A stretch of 64,000 nt of DNA, from the NCBI RefSeq assembly GCF_965198245.1, contig NZ_OZ240249.1, forward strand, positions 3,720,001 to 3,784,000, read 5' to 3'. This DNA is from Poriferisodalis sp965198245 (GTDB taxonomy: Bacteria; Actinomycetota; Acidimicrobiia; Acidimicrobiales; Poriferisodalaceae). Below are positions 51,346 through 59,163 of this stretch, piece by piece. A program made the position numbers and the translations under genes. The number at the start of each line of letters is the position of its first letter. Within the stretch, counting starts at the first letter, position 1. The notes beneath the pieces are model-generated. The model saw only the letters and a program-made list of their open reading frames with translations, made no database searches and was not told the DNA's origin.

Positions 51346-52124
51346 CCGCGGCAAAGGCGCTGCTTCGCTCATGGCTGCCTCCGATGGTGGCCGCGCTGAT
51401 CATGTTCGGCGGCTGGGAGGCACTCCTGGCAGTGATCAGCCCTGACGGCTTCGTGCTCCCGCCGCCCTCGCGCATCGGCAGTGCGGTGGCCGAGAACTTC
51501 GGCACGATTGCGACAGCGACCGGCATCATCGGTTTCATCATCGTCACCGGACTCCTCGCTGGGGTCCTGGCGGGAGCGACGGCCGCCGTGCTCGTCACAG
51601 CCTTTCGTTCGGCCCACGAGACGATCACACCGCTGGCTGTTGCCGTCAACGCGGTGCCGATCATCGCGCTGGCACCCATCTTCAACGCCTGGTTCGGGAT
51701 TCTGTCGCCCCGCTCCAATCAGGCCGTCGTGGTCGTACTGGTCTTCTTCCCGGTGTTCATCAACACGACCCGGGGGCTCGGGCAGCCCGAGCCCAGCCAG
51801 GTCGAGCTCATGGAGTCCTACGGCGCCGGCAAGTGGAGGATCATGCGCGAAGTGCGCATCCCGAACGCGATGCCGTACTTCTTCACTGCGCTCAAGCTCG
51901 CCACGTCGCTGGCGGTGATCGCGGCCATCGTGGCCGAGTATTTCGGCGGCCGCCAGGACGCGCTTGGCAACGTCATCACCAACTCGGCCGGACTGACCCG
52001 CTACGACGACGCCTGGGCGGCGGTGCTGGCCGGATCGCTGGTGGGCATCGGCCTGTACGCGATTGCTGCGGTGCTCGAACGGCTGATCATGCCGTGGTAC
52101 TTCGCAGCGCGGAAGGCGGCATGA
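51342..52124 (+). CDS. ABC transporter permease, second subunit
   Basis: 260 residues, six predicted spans. EAA loop ELMESYGAGKWRIMREVRIPNAMPYFFTALKLA; AVAVNAVPIIALAPIFNAWFG and QAVVVVLVFFPVFINTTRGL show the SsuC/TauC-type pattern. GTG start at 51342 overlaps the ATPase stop. It is followed after 50 nt by the binding-protein gene, whose own ribosome site GGGGGGAA ensures high translation, as expected for a periplasm-side lipoprotein needed in excess. Confidence 0.9.
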   Translation: MTAAKALLRSWLPPMVAALIMFGGWEALLAVISPDGFVLPPPSRIGSAVAENFGTIATATGIIGFIIVTGLLAGVLAGATAAVLVTAFRSAHETITPLAVAVNAVPIIALAPIFNAWFGILSPRSNQAVVVVLVFFPVFINTTRGLGQPEPSQVELMESYGAGKWRIMREVRIPNAMPYFFTALKLATSLAVIAAIVAEYFGGRQDALGNVITNSAGLTRYDDAWAAVLAGSLVGIGLYAIAAVLERLIMPWYFAARKAA

Positions 52125-52174
52125 GGTGATCGTTCAGCGTGAGATCCCATTGGGGAACCTAACAGGGGGGAATT

Positions 52175-53302
52175 ATGAAGGTTAAGAAAACGTTGATACG
52201 GGCGCTGGCACCGCTGCTGGCACTCGGCCTACTAACCGCGGCCTGCACCGGCAGCGATGACGCAACCGATGAGCCCGAATTCGAGCCCATTTCCGAAGTG
52301 TCGCTGCAGCTGCAGTGGTTCACGCAGGCACAGTTCGCCGGCTACTACGCGGCCCAAGCGCTCGGCTTCTATGAAGATGTCGGGCTCGACGTGGAGATCC
52401 TCGAGGGCGGTGTTGACATCGTGCCGGCCTCGGTTCTGGACTCAGGCGCCGCCGAATTCGCGGTCTCATGGGTGCCGAGAGGTTTGGTGCCCCGGGAAGA
52501 GGGTGCCAACATCACCAACATTGCCCAGGTGTTCCAGCGAAGCGCCACCTTGCAGGTGTCCTTCGCCGACTCCGGCATCAGCGAGGTCGGCGACCTCGAG
52601 GGCCGCACGGTCGGCAACTGGGGATTCGGCAACGAGTTCGAGCTGCTGGCGGGACTTCGCAAGAACGGGCTCGACCCGGACTCCGACGTTCAGCTGGTGC
52701 AGCAGAACTTCGACATGCTGGCTCTGATCGATGGACAGATCGACGCGGCGCAGGCCATGATCTACAACGAGTACGCCCAAGTGCTCGAGACAGAGAACCC
52801 CGCCACCGGCGAGCTCTTCCAGCCCGAGGACCTCAACGTCATCAACTGGAATGACGTGGGAACAGCGATGCTGCAGGACGCTCTGTGGGCAGACGCCGAC
52901 CGCCTCGACGATGATCCGGCCTACCGCGATGCGGCTGTCCGGTTCGTTGAGGCGTCGCTGAGAGGCTGGATCCACTGCCGGGACAACCCCGCCGAGTGCG
53001 TGCAGATCGTGCTCGACAATGTCCCGACGCTGGGCGAATCGCACCAGACATGGCAGATGAACGAGATCAGCGCATTGATCTGGCCATCGCCACTGGGCGC
53101 AGGCATCATGGATCCTGACCTGTGGGCGCAGACCGTCGAGGTGGCGACCAGCGAAGGCATCCTGGCCTCGACTCCCACCGACGGCGCCTACCGCACCGAC
53201 ATTGCCGAAGAGGCAGTGGCGAATCTGCGGGAGGCCGGCATCGACGTCGTGGGTGACGGCTGGCAGCGAGTCACCGTCGAACTGCTTCCCGGCGGCGAGT
53301 AA
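52175..53302 (+). CDS. ABC substrate-binding lipoprotein, NMT1/THI5-like
   Basis: 375 residues with signal peptide and lipobox LLTAAC (Cys24 becomes the lipidated N-terminus). The mature part begins VSLQLQWFTQAQFAGYYAAQALGFYEDVGLDVEILEGGVDI, the signature of NMT1/THI5-type binding proteins for pyrimidine-like ligands. The rest fits the two-lobed periplasmic binding fold. The ligand is unknown; neighbours suggest dihydropyrimidine or hydantoin derivatives. A strong hairpin at 53330-53360 follows the stop. The start is ATG 52175 with AGGGGGG in front. Confidence 0.92.
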   Translation: MKVKKTLIRALAPLLALGLLTAACTGSDDATDEPEFEPISEVSLQLQWFTQAQFAGYYAAQALGFYEDVGLDVEILEGGVDIVPASVLDSGAAEFAVSWVPRGLVPREEGANITNIAQVFQRSATLQVSFADSGISEVGDLEGRTVGNWGFGNEFELLAGLRKNGLDPDSDVQLVQQNFDMLALIDGQIDAAQAMIYNEYAQVLETENPATGELFQPEDLNVINWNDVGTAMLQDALWADADRLDDDPAYRDAAVRFVEASLRGWIHCRDNPAECVQIVLDNVPTLGESHQTWQMNEISALIWPSPLGAGIMDPDLWAQTVEVATSEGILASTPTDGAYRTDIAEEAVANLREAGIDVVGDGWQRVTVELLPGGE

Positions 53303-53329
53303 CCACTCGCGCACTCACCAGACCGAAAC

Positions 53330-53360
53330 GGGGTGGCGGCGGTTCAACCGCCGTCGCCCC
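53330..53360 (+). terminator. Strong GC-rich hairpin after the ABC operon
   Basis: GGGG-T-GGCGGCGGT / ACCGCCGTC-G-CCCC with a 3-nt loop, including one G-T pair and one T/G interruption. It lies 28 nt after the binding-protein stop with no T-run, a probable end of the operon. Confidence 0.6.
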
Positions 53361-53463
53361 TGTCGGCTATCTCAGGCGCCGAGACTGAGTGCGAGCTGCG
53401 TGGCGCTGGCAACCGTTCGGCGGCGCCAGCGCCCAAACAGTGGCGGACCTCGATCGGCATGAC

Positions 53464-54459
53464 ATGAGACTTGGCAATTGGCTCACTGCGCGGCGGGTGG
53501 ACCTGCTGCTGGCTGTCGCGGCGACAGTGGCGGCCGGGTCCGGGCTGGCGTCCTGGGCGGTGGGCACCGGCTGGGCTCGCTGGTTGACGGTCATGCACGC
53601 CCTCGCCGGCCTGAGCCTGCTGGCGCTGGCCCCGGCCAAGCTCCGAGGCTCGGTGCGCTCCGGGCTGAAGCGGCGCCGCGCTACCCGGTGGCTGTCGATG
53701 CTGCTGGGAGCATTGGTCACTGCCACGGTCGTGCTCGGCGTCCTCCACGCCACCGGGCTGTGGCACGGGGTGGGCTACTGGTCGGCGCTGTGGACCCATG
53801 TTCTGCTGGCCGCTCTGCTGGCCCCCCTGCTGGTGTGGCATATCGTCAGCCGACCGGGTCGCCCGAAAGTGGTCGACCTCGACCGCAGGGCACTGATCGG
53901 CGGGGGCATCGCACTGGCAGCCGCTGGAGCGGTGTATTGGATTCAGCAGCTGGCGGTGGGCGACAACCGGCGATTCACCGGCTCACACGAGATCGCTTCG
54001 TTCAACCCGTCGCAGATGCCAACGACCATGTGGCTCAACGACCAGTCGCCCCGAGTAGTCGCATCGGACTGGGAACTGACCGTCGCAGGCGAGCCGGTGG
54101 CGCTCGACACCTTGGGGGCCCGGGCTGCGCCGGTGACGGCCGACCTCGACTGCACCGGTGGGTGGTGGAGCCGCCAGTCGTGGGACGCGGTGCCGCTGTC
54201 AGAGCTGTTGCCGTCGGTGGACGCGCCCACGTTGGAGGTCACGTCGCTGACCGGCTACAGCCGCCTTTTCCCCGCTCGCGACGCTGCCAACCTGTACCTG
54301 GCCGTCGGCTACGGCGGTGAGCCGCTGCGCCGCGGACACGGCTCCCCAGTGCGGCTGGTGGTGCCTGGAAGGCGGGGCTTCTGGTGGGTCAAGTGGGTGA
54401 GCAGCATCGACCCCGTCGACCGCCCTTGGTGGCTCCAACTGCCGTTCCCGCTGGAATAG
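53464..54459 (+). CDS. Membrane-anchored sulfite-oxidase/YedY-like molybdopterin oxidoreductase
   Basis: 331 residues from the ATG at 53464 (the frame is open to 53389). Four or five spans in the first half (about 12-32, 39-59, 76-96, 107-127 and 141-163) are followed by an outer domain with DLDCTGGWWSRQSWDAVPL (Cys230, expected molybdenum ligand) and GHGSPVRLVVPGRRGFWWVKWVSSI, the conserved end of the sulfite-oxidase Mo fold. The membrane half resembles a cytochrome b561/YedZ-like segment (W-x2-H in LWTHVLL), so heme-linked electron supply is possible. The natural substrate is unknown; repair of oxidised methionines in the envelope is one option. Promoter probably separate from the ABC operon. 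Confidence 0.75.
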   Translation: MRLGNWLTARRVDLLLAVAATVAAGSGLASWAVGTGWARWLTVMHALAGLSLLALAPAKLRGSVRSGLKRRRATRWLSMLLGALVTATVVLGVLHATGLWHGVGYWSALWTHVLLAALLAPLLVWHIVSRPGRPKVVDLDRRALIGGGIALAAAGAVYWIQQLAVGDNRRFTGSHEIASFNPSQMPTTMWLNDQSPRVVASDWELTVAGEPVALDTLGARAAPVTADLDCTGGWWSRQSWDAVPLSELLPSVDAPTLEVTSLTGYSRLFPARDAANLYLAVGYGGEPLRRGHGSPVRLVVPGRRGFWWVKWVSSIDPVDRPWWLQLPFPLE

Positions 54460-54527
54460 CCGGCCGTCGCCGGTGGCCGCACCGCCTCGCCTGGCCCCGC
54501 CGGGTGTGTCGAATTCAGCCGATCCTC

Positions 54528-54561
54528 TTATATCCACACTCTCAATGATATAATCGAGATT
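54528..54561 (+). promoter_or_regulatory. Promoter with perfect -10 and overlapping inverted repeat for the HEPN/MNT operon
   Basis: TATAAT at 54549-54554 lies only 7 nt upstream of the ATG at 54562, so the message is probably leaderless. Perfect 7-nt arms TTATATC (54528-54534) and GATATAA (54547-54553) overlap the -10, a likely autoregulatory operator for the HTH of the first gene. Confidence 0.65.
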
Positions 54562-55158
54562 ATGAGTAGATCAGCGCCGGCTCTGGCACCGCTCTTCAGG
54601 TCAGATCAGCAGCTCTGGATACTCGGGGTTCTCTTCGCCGGCACTGGAAACGAACTCACTATCGGGGCAATCGCCGAACGGGCACGCGTCGCGCAAGCCA
54701 CGGTGAGCAGGGAAGTGGCACGACTCGAAGAGCACGGGCTCCTGGTCACCCGACTGTTGGGCCGCAACAGGCTCGTCCGCCCCAATTGGGAACTGCCGTG
54801 GGCCCCGGAACTCCGCTCCATACTGCTCCAGACTGTCGGCGTGTTGGGGCGCCTCGGCGGCGCTCTGGGTTGTGTGAAGGGTGTGGACGATGCGTTTGTC
54901 TACGGCTCGTGGGCAAGCCGCTATGTCGGCGAGCCGGGCACCTTTCCGAACGACATCGATGTCGCTGTGATTGGCAAGGCGCCGCTGCGGGCAGTTCGCG
55001 CGGCATGCCGTGACGTCGAAGAAGATCTGCGGGTAGAGGTCAACCCCATCGTGATCGACCGTGAGAGCTGGGACTCCCCTTCGCCGGAACCGTTCGTCGC
55101 TCATATTCGAGAGCAGCCCCTAGCGCCGATCATGCTAGAAGTCGAGCGTGGCGTCTGA
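54562..55158 (+). CDS. Winged-HTH/nucleotidyltransferase (MNT) antitoxin
   Basis: 198 residues. The N-terminal winged HTH (about 20-75) contains ELTIGAIAERARVAQATVSREVARLEEHGLL. The C-terminal minimal nucleotidyltransferase has the motif YGSWASRY (115-117 GSW) followed by NDIDVAVIG (D131, D133), the metal ligands of MNT enzymes. In HEPN/MNT modules the MNT protein silences the HEPN toxin by AMP transfer. The fusion to a winged HTH would let it repress its own promoter, matching the inverted repeat over the -10. The start at 54562 is the first ATG after TATAAT. It overlaps the next gene by 11 nt. Confidence 0.85.
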   Translation: MSRSAPALAPLFRSDQQLWILGVLFAGTGNELTIGAIAERARVAQATVSREVARLEEHGLLVTRLLGRNRLVRPNWELPWAPELRSILLQTVGVLGRLGGALGCVKGVDDAFVYGSWASRYVGEPGTFPNDIDVAVIGKAPLRAVRAACRDVEEDLRVEVNPIVIDRESWDSPSPEPFVAHIREQPLAPIMLEVERGV

Positions 55159-55594
55159 CTGGCTCGCTGAAGCGATCGCGACCCGTCGGATTGAACGAGT
55201 CAAGGCCAACATGGGAGCGGCTGGCGAACACATCAACGACGCCAGACGACACGTCGTATCGGCGCGCAAACTCGCTGAGAGCGACACAACCCTCGCCATT
55301 TCCGCATGTCACGACGCCATCCGCAAGGCCGTGGTTGGGCACATGTCGGCAAACGGGCTCCGAGTACGCGGTGGCGAAGGCGCCCACCGATTGACAATTG
55401 ACTACGCCAGGCGCGAATTGGCAGGGTCCATTTCCGTGAGCGACCTCGTCGATGCGAACGAGATCCGCCAGGATCGGGCGCTTGCAGAGTACGGGGACTT
55501 TGCTTCCAGGAAGCTCAACGCGACTCATGTCCGCGCAGCAGCCGATGTAGCCGAACGCATCGTCAACGCCGTTGCGCGTGCGCTTGCTTCTTGA
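55148..55594 (+). CDS. HEPN-domain protein (toxin of a HEPN/MNT pair)
   Basis: 148 residues, all-helical. A first helix pair (LAEAIATRRIERVKANMGAAGEHINDARRHVVSARKLAES) is followed by ISACHDAIRKAVVGHMSANGLRVRGGEGAHRLTIDYARREL, the usual HEPN helix arrangement. The classical R-x4-6-H ribonuclease motif is not clear, so activity may differ. The GTG at 55148 lies inside the MNT gene (11-nt overlap), implying tight co-translation. It is next to an IS110 and the CRISPR locus, fitting a defence cluster. Role: probable ribonuclease toxin held inactive by the upstream nucleotidyltransferase. Confidence 0.8.
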   Translation: MASDWLAEAIATRRIERVKANMGAAGEHINDARRHVVSARKLAESDTTLAISACHDAIRKAVVGHMSANGLRVRGGEGAHRLTIDYARRELAGSISVSDLVDANEIRQDRALAEYGDFASRKLNATHVRAAADVAERIVNAVARALAS

Positions 55595-55732
55595 ACCGCC
55601 CGGATAAGGCACGGTCGAGGCTGCAGACCTCGGCAAGCCGGAATCAGCGCCCGACCAGCGCTTAGGAAACAGCAGCGCCCCCGAACGGTTTCACGTTCGA
55701 GAGCGCTGCCGGGTCTGTCAGACGCTCCCTTG

Positions 55733-56818
55733 TCAAGCGGCGAGTGCGTGCGACTGTTTTTGGGTCTGTTCGTCGCGCCACATTCGTCGGATGACGCGGT
55801 TGGCGAGTTGGCGTTTGTGGGCTCGTCTGGCTTCGCGTCGGGTCTTGCCTTCGGTGGCTTTTTTGGCGAGGTAGGCAATCGCTTGGGGCTGGCTGCGCTG
55901 CTGGGTGACCGACGCGACGTGCAGCACGCTGTTGATGCGCCGGTTGCCTCTGAAGTCGAGCCGGTGCTTGACGGGGCTGGCGGCGCCTTCGCCTGATGAC
56001 AGGGCGACGGCGCCGGTGCCGCACCAGCGGGCGAACTTGGACTCGCGGTCGAACCGGGTCGGGTCGCCGACCTCGCACAGCAGCGTGGCAGCTGAGATCG
56101 GGCCGATGCCTGGTTCGTCGCGCAGGGTGGTGCCGTGGCGGTCGAGCAGCTCGTCGATGAGGCGCTCGAGGCGGCGGATCTCGCGGCGAGCTGTGCGGTC
56201 CTGGCCGATGAACGCCTGGAGCCATTCGAGCCGATATTTGCCGGCGGGGGTCGAGCAGGTGTCGGGGTCGATGTGTTCGAGGCGGCGCAGCCGGGCTTCG
56301 ATCTTGCCGTTCGTGGTGAGCTGGTCGCGTATCTCGGTCGGCAGCTTGGAGATCTGGTCCGCGACATGGTGCAAACCCAGCGTGCGTGCGGCCACCAGGG
56401 CCCGACGGTGCTCGAGCACAGCCTCGATCTCGGCCACGGCAGGGTCATAGACCTCCAGCGTCTGGACGGGTCCCAGCGTCGGCTCGGCCAACAGCGCCCG
56501 GGCCGAGGCGACCGCGTCGACAGCGTCGGTCTTGCCCAGCTGACGCGAGCGGCGCTGGGCCGCTGAGCGCGACGCCGGCACCTCGCGGGCGTCGAACCCG
56601 GCTGCTGTGAGCGCGATCGCGACGTGCGCTCCCCACTTGGCTGATCCCTCCACGCCGACCCGGCAGACGGCGTGAGCGTCGAGCAGATCGATCGCTTCGC
56701 CGTACCCGGCGGCGGTGTTGTCGAACGTCTCGTGGGTGATCTCGACGCCGCGATGGTCGACGATCCCTGCGGTGAAGGTGTCCTGGTGGGGGTCGATTCC
56801 CCCGACTGGCGGTGTCAT
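55733..56818 (-). CDS. IS110 transposase (DEDD recombinase)
   Basis: 361 residues. RuvC-like DEDD residues: D9 in GGIDPHQDTF, E57 in CRVGVEGSAKWG, D98 and D101 in KTDAVDAVASA; the C-terminal transposase_20 domain contains LRDEPGIGPISAATLLCEVGDPTRFDRESKFARWCGTG with the serine in ALSSGEG. It is intact and probably active. The family is guided by a bridge RNA encoded beside the transposase. The relic at 10290-10817 is a diverged copy of the same element. The ATG start at 56818 is preceded by GGAG at weak spacing. It sits between the HEPN/MNT pair and the trailer end of the CRISPR array. Confidence 0.95.
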   Translation of the reverse strand: MTPPVGGIDPHQDTFTAGIVDHRGVEITHETFDNTAAGYGEAIDLLDAHAVCRVGVEGSAKWGAHVAIALTAAGFDAREVPASRSAAQRRSRQLGKTDAVDAVASARALLAEPTLGPVQTLEVYDPAVAEIEAVLEHRRALVAARTLGLHHVADQISKLPTEIRDQLTTNGKIEARLRRLEHIDPDTCSTPAGKYRLEWLQAFIGQDRTARREIRRLERLIDELLDRHGTTLRDEPGIGPISAATLLCEVGDPTRFDRESKFARWCGTGAVALSSGEGAASPVKHRLDFRGNRRINSVLHVASVTQQRSQPQAIAYLAKKATEGKTRREARRAHKRQLANRVIRRMWRDEQTQKQSHALAA

Positions 56819-57000
56819 GCTGTGCTCCTGCTGGAAGTGAAACTCCGGTGGGTCCGGGAACGGCAGGGGCGCTTCGTCACAACCGAGTCGAGACAGTCAG
56901 GCTCCCTTCAAGACAGGAGCGCTCCTGCCGGCCCCACACTCGACGCGACACGTCTGACAACAGGCACAAGGCCACAAGTCTGGTGGAGTCACCGTCGAGC
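56819..57000 (-). ncRNA. Candidate IS110 bridge-RNA region
   Basis: 182 nt upstream of the transposase start with no convincing ORF. It contains a 14-nt palindrome CAGGAGCGCTCCTG at 56914-56927 and other short inverted stretches. In IS110-group elements this upstream position encodes the bridge RNA with loops that specify target and donor. The exact ends and loops are not determined. The remaining bases to 57221 show no gene. Confidence 0.4.
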
Positions 57001-57221
57001 ATGGAACCGGACCGTAACCCCCTGGCAGAAGGCGCCGGCAAACCCAACAGTGACACTCGGTTTGGGTTGTGTGAGTGAGGCGAACCTCACCGGCGAACGC
57101 GTAGCCGATGGTCCATAGCTCGCGACGGAGGCCAACCCGTCGTCACGCCTGCTCTCGACCCAAGAGGGATCCCCCGCCTCGAGCAACATCCAAGAGCAGG
57201 AAGCGGCGCGCAGCTCACCAG

Positions 57222-58692
57222 TGCTCAATGAAGGACGGGCCAATCGACCCGCCAAACGCTCTCGAGGAGCCAGCCAACCGGTGTTCACGCAGGTGCTTCA
57301 ATGAAGGGCAGGCCAACTGTCCCGCCAAACGACGACACCGACAAGGACGCCGGCACCTACTACGAGCTTCAAGGAAGGGCGGCTTAACTGATCCGCCAAA
57401 CTCGTCCACGAAGAGGAACTCGACGCCCAGGTCCTCCCTTCAATGCAGGGCGGATCAATTGATCCGCCAGACGGAGCGCGGAACAGCGACTCGCCGGCGG
57501 GCAGCCCACTTCAATGAAGGGCGGATCAATTGATCCGCCAGACAAGCCCGGCCAGATCATCGCAGCGACGTTCACGCTACTTCAATGAAGGGCGGATCAA
57601 TTGATCCGCCAGACCCACGGCTGAGCGAGACCGTCGTCCGCGGCGCTGTAACTTCAATGAAGGGCGGATCAGTTGATCCGCCAGACAACGCCACGGCCAC
57701 GTCCGCAACTACGCCAAAACAACTTCAATGAAGGGCGGATCAATTGATCCGCCAGACGCCGTGCACGCCTCGCCGCCGTGCCAGGCGTACACGCTTCAAT
57801 GAAGGGCGGATCAATTGATCCGCCAGACACTCGATGAGCGAGGAGCCGAACGGCCTGCTGAACCAGCTTCAATGAAGGGCGGATCAATTGATCCGCCAGA
57901 CCATGGACCCGACGTGCCGTCACGCGGTGTTCGTTGAGGCTTCAATGAAGGGCGGATCAATTGATCCGCCAGACTCCAGCGCAGAGCTGGACCCGATCAT
58001 CAGATGGGTGCTTCAATGAAGGGCGGATCAATTGATCCGCCAGACTGCGGTGAGATGGCGAACGGCGACGACCGTCATGGCGAGCTTCAATGAAGGGCGG
58101 ATCAATTGATCCGCCAGACTACCGCGCACGGTGCGACTACGGCAGCGTCCTCACGCTTCAATGAAGGGCGGATCAATTGATCCGCCAGACGCTAGGGGCA
58201 AAACTGCGCCCGCACGCGCACGCGCGCTTCAATGAAGGGCGGATCAATTGATCCGCCAGACCGGCGCTTCGCAATTCCTATCGCAGCTACTACTTCAAGC
58301 TTCAATGAAGGGCGGATCAATTGATCCGCCAGACTGCTAGGTGCCACATTGCTAAAGGCGTTGCTACTTAGCTTCAATGAAGGGCGGATCAATTGATCCG
58401 CCAGACCGACGACCGGCGCACCTACGCGGCGATGCTGAGGCGGCTTCAATGAAGGGCGGATCAATTGATCCGCCAGACACCGAGCGGATGGATCGGATCG
58501 AGACAACGATCAGCGCTTCAATGAAGGGCGGATCAATTGATCCGCCAGACTGAGTCCAGCGCTCGAAAACGGCTGACAGGGACAGGCTTCAATGAAGGGC
58601 GGATCAATTGATCCGCCAGACAAGTCATCACGTTCGAAGTGAACGGCGAGCCGGTCGCTTCAATGAAGGGCGGATCAATTGATCCGCCAGAC
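57222..58692 (-). CRISPR. CRISPR array, 21 repeats of 36 nt and 20 spacers (type I-G)
   Basis: Repeats start at 57222, 57295, 57366, 57437, 57508, 57579, 57651, 57722, 57793, 57866, 57939, 58010, 58084, 58155, 58226, 58299, 58371, 58443, 58515, 58586 and 58657. Spacers are 35-38 nt. The core of the repeat is the perfect palindrome GGCGGATCAATTGATCCGCC. The first three repeats are strongly changed, the fourth slightly, and the seventh has one change inside the palindrome, so the left end is the old (trailer) end. The right end faces cas2 and carries the leader. Transcription is therefore leftward and the repeat RNA would end in ATTGAAGC, giving an 8-nt 5' handle. Repeats 5-8 differ from 9-21 in the first base. 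Confidence 0.97.
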
Positions 58693-58862
58693 AGCTCTCG
58701 ATATCTACCGGGGCTGACCAGCGGTTTCGCGAGCAGTTGCGAGCGCTCCGGTTCGGGGCGCTCGCGAGAAGCGTGGTATTCGATTGTCAAGGTGCAGAAA
58801 TGGCCCGTACTTACGGGGTGCGAGCGCTCCCCGGGCATCGAGGCCTGACCGGACCGCTCGCA
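58693..58862 (-). promoter_or_regulatory. CRISPR leader
   Basis: 170 nt between the newest repeat and cas2. It has a hairpin GCGAGCGC / GCGCTCGC (58739-58765) and the direct 12-mer TGCGAGCGCTCC twice, at 58738 and 58819. It should hold the array promoter and adaptation signals. Confidence 0.7.
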
Positions 58863-59159
58863 TCAGACGATGACTGGTCCAGATTGGGGTAGTGGTGGCG
58901 CGTTACCGAGGAAGTCGAAGCACTCTTGACCTCGCTCTGTTGGCTTCCCGAGGTCGATGAATGCAATTGTGTCCTCGCCATGATGGATGGCTTCTCCAAG
59001 CTCCATTTTGAGATCGATCAACTCGATGTCGTCGAGATCACTGATGAACACGCTGTAATGCATCGGCCAACCATATGCCTTCATCGCCTTGTGCACCCGT
59101 CTGAGACGCTTCGGATCGCTGATGTCGTAGGAAACCAAGTATCGGCGACGACCGCTCAT
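58863..59159 (-). CDS. cas2: CRISPR-associated endonuclease Cas2
   Basis: 98 residues from the ATG at 59159, chosen because the protein then starts with RRRYLVSYDISDPKRLRRVHKAMKAYG, the Cas2 ferredoxin-fold N-terminus with the metal-binding Asp (D12). HYSVFISDLDDIELIDLKMELGEAI and DTIAFIDLG complete the family pattern. It forms the Cas1-Cas2 integrase that adds spacers. Four nt separate it from the cas4-cas1 stop. Longer frame to 59309 lies inside cas4-cas1 and is not used. Confidence 0.95.
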   Translation of the reverse strand: MSGRRRYLVSYDISDPKRLRRVHKAMKAYGWPMHYSVFISDLDDIELIDLKMELGEAIHHGEDTIAFIDLGKPTERGQECFDFLGNAPPLPQSGPVIV

Positions 59160-59163
59160 GAAC

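Larger units (their letters stand above)
55705..57000 (-). mobile_element. IS110-family insertion sequence (approximate limits)
   Basis: Contains the intact transposase and a long upstream non-coding region typical of IS110. Right limit is uncertain. The other end includes at least the 25-30 bases after the transposase stop (complement of TGACAAGGGAGCGTCTGAC) that are shared with the relic at 10290-10845. IS110 elements lack terminal inverted repeats, so ends cannot be fixed from one copy. Confidence 0.7.

Noticed and set aside
58046..58083. Self-targeting spacers against this window
   Set aside because: No spacer looked by eye identical to other parts of the window; a proper search was not possible here.
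57215..58838. Several open frames across the CRISPR array with repeated short peptides
   Set aside because: They arise only because the 36-nt repeat lacks stops in that frame; array structure explains them.
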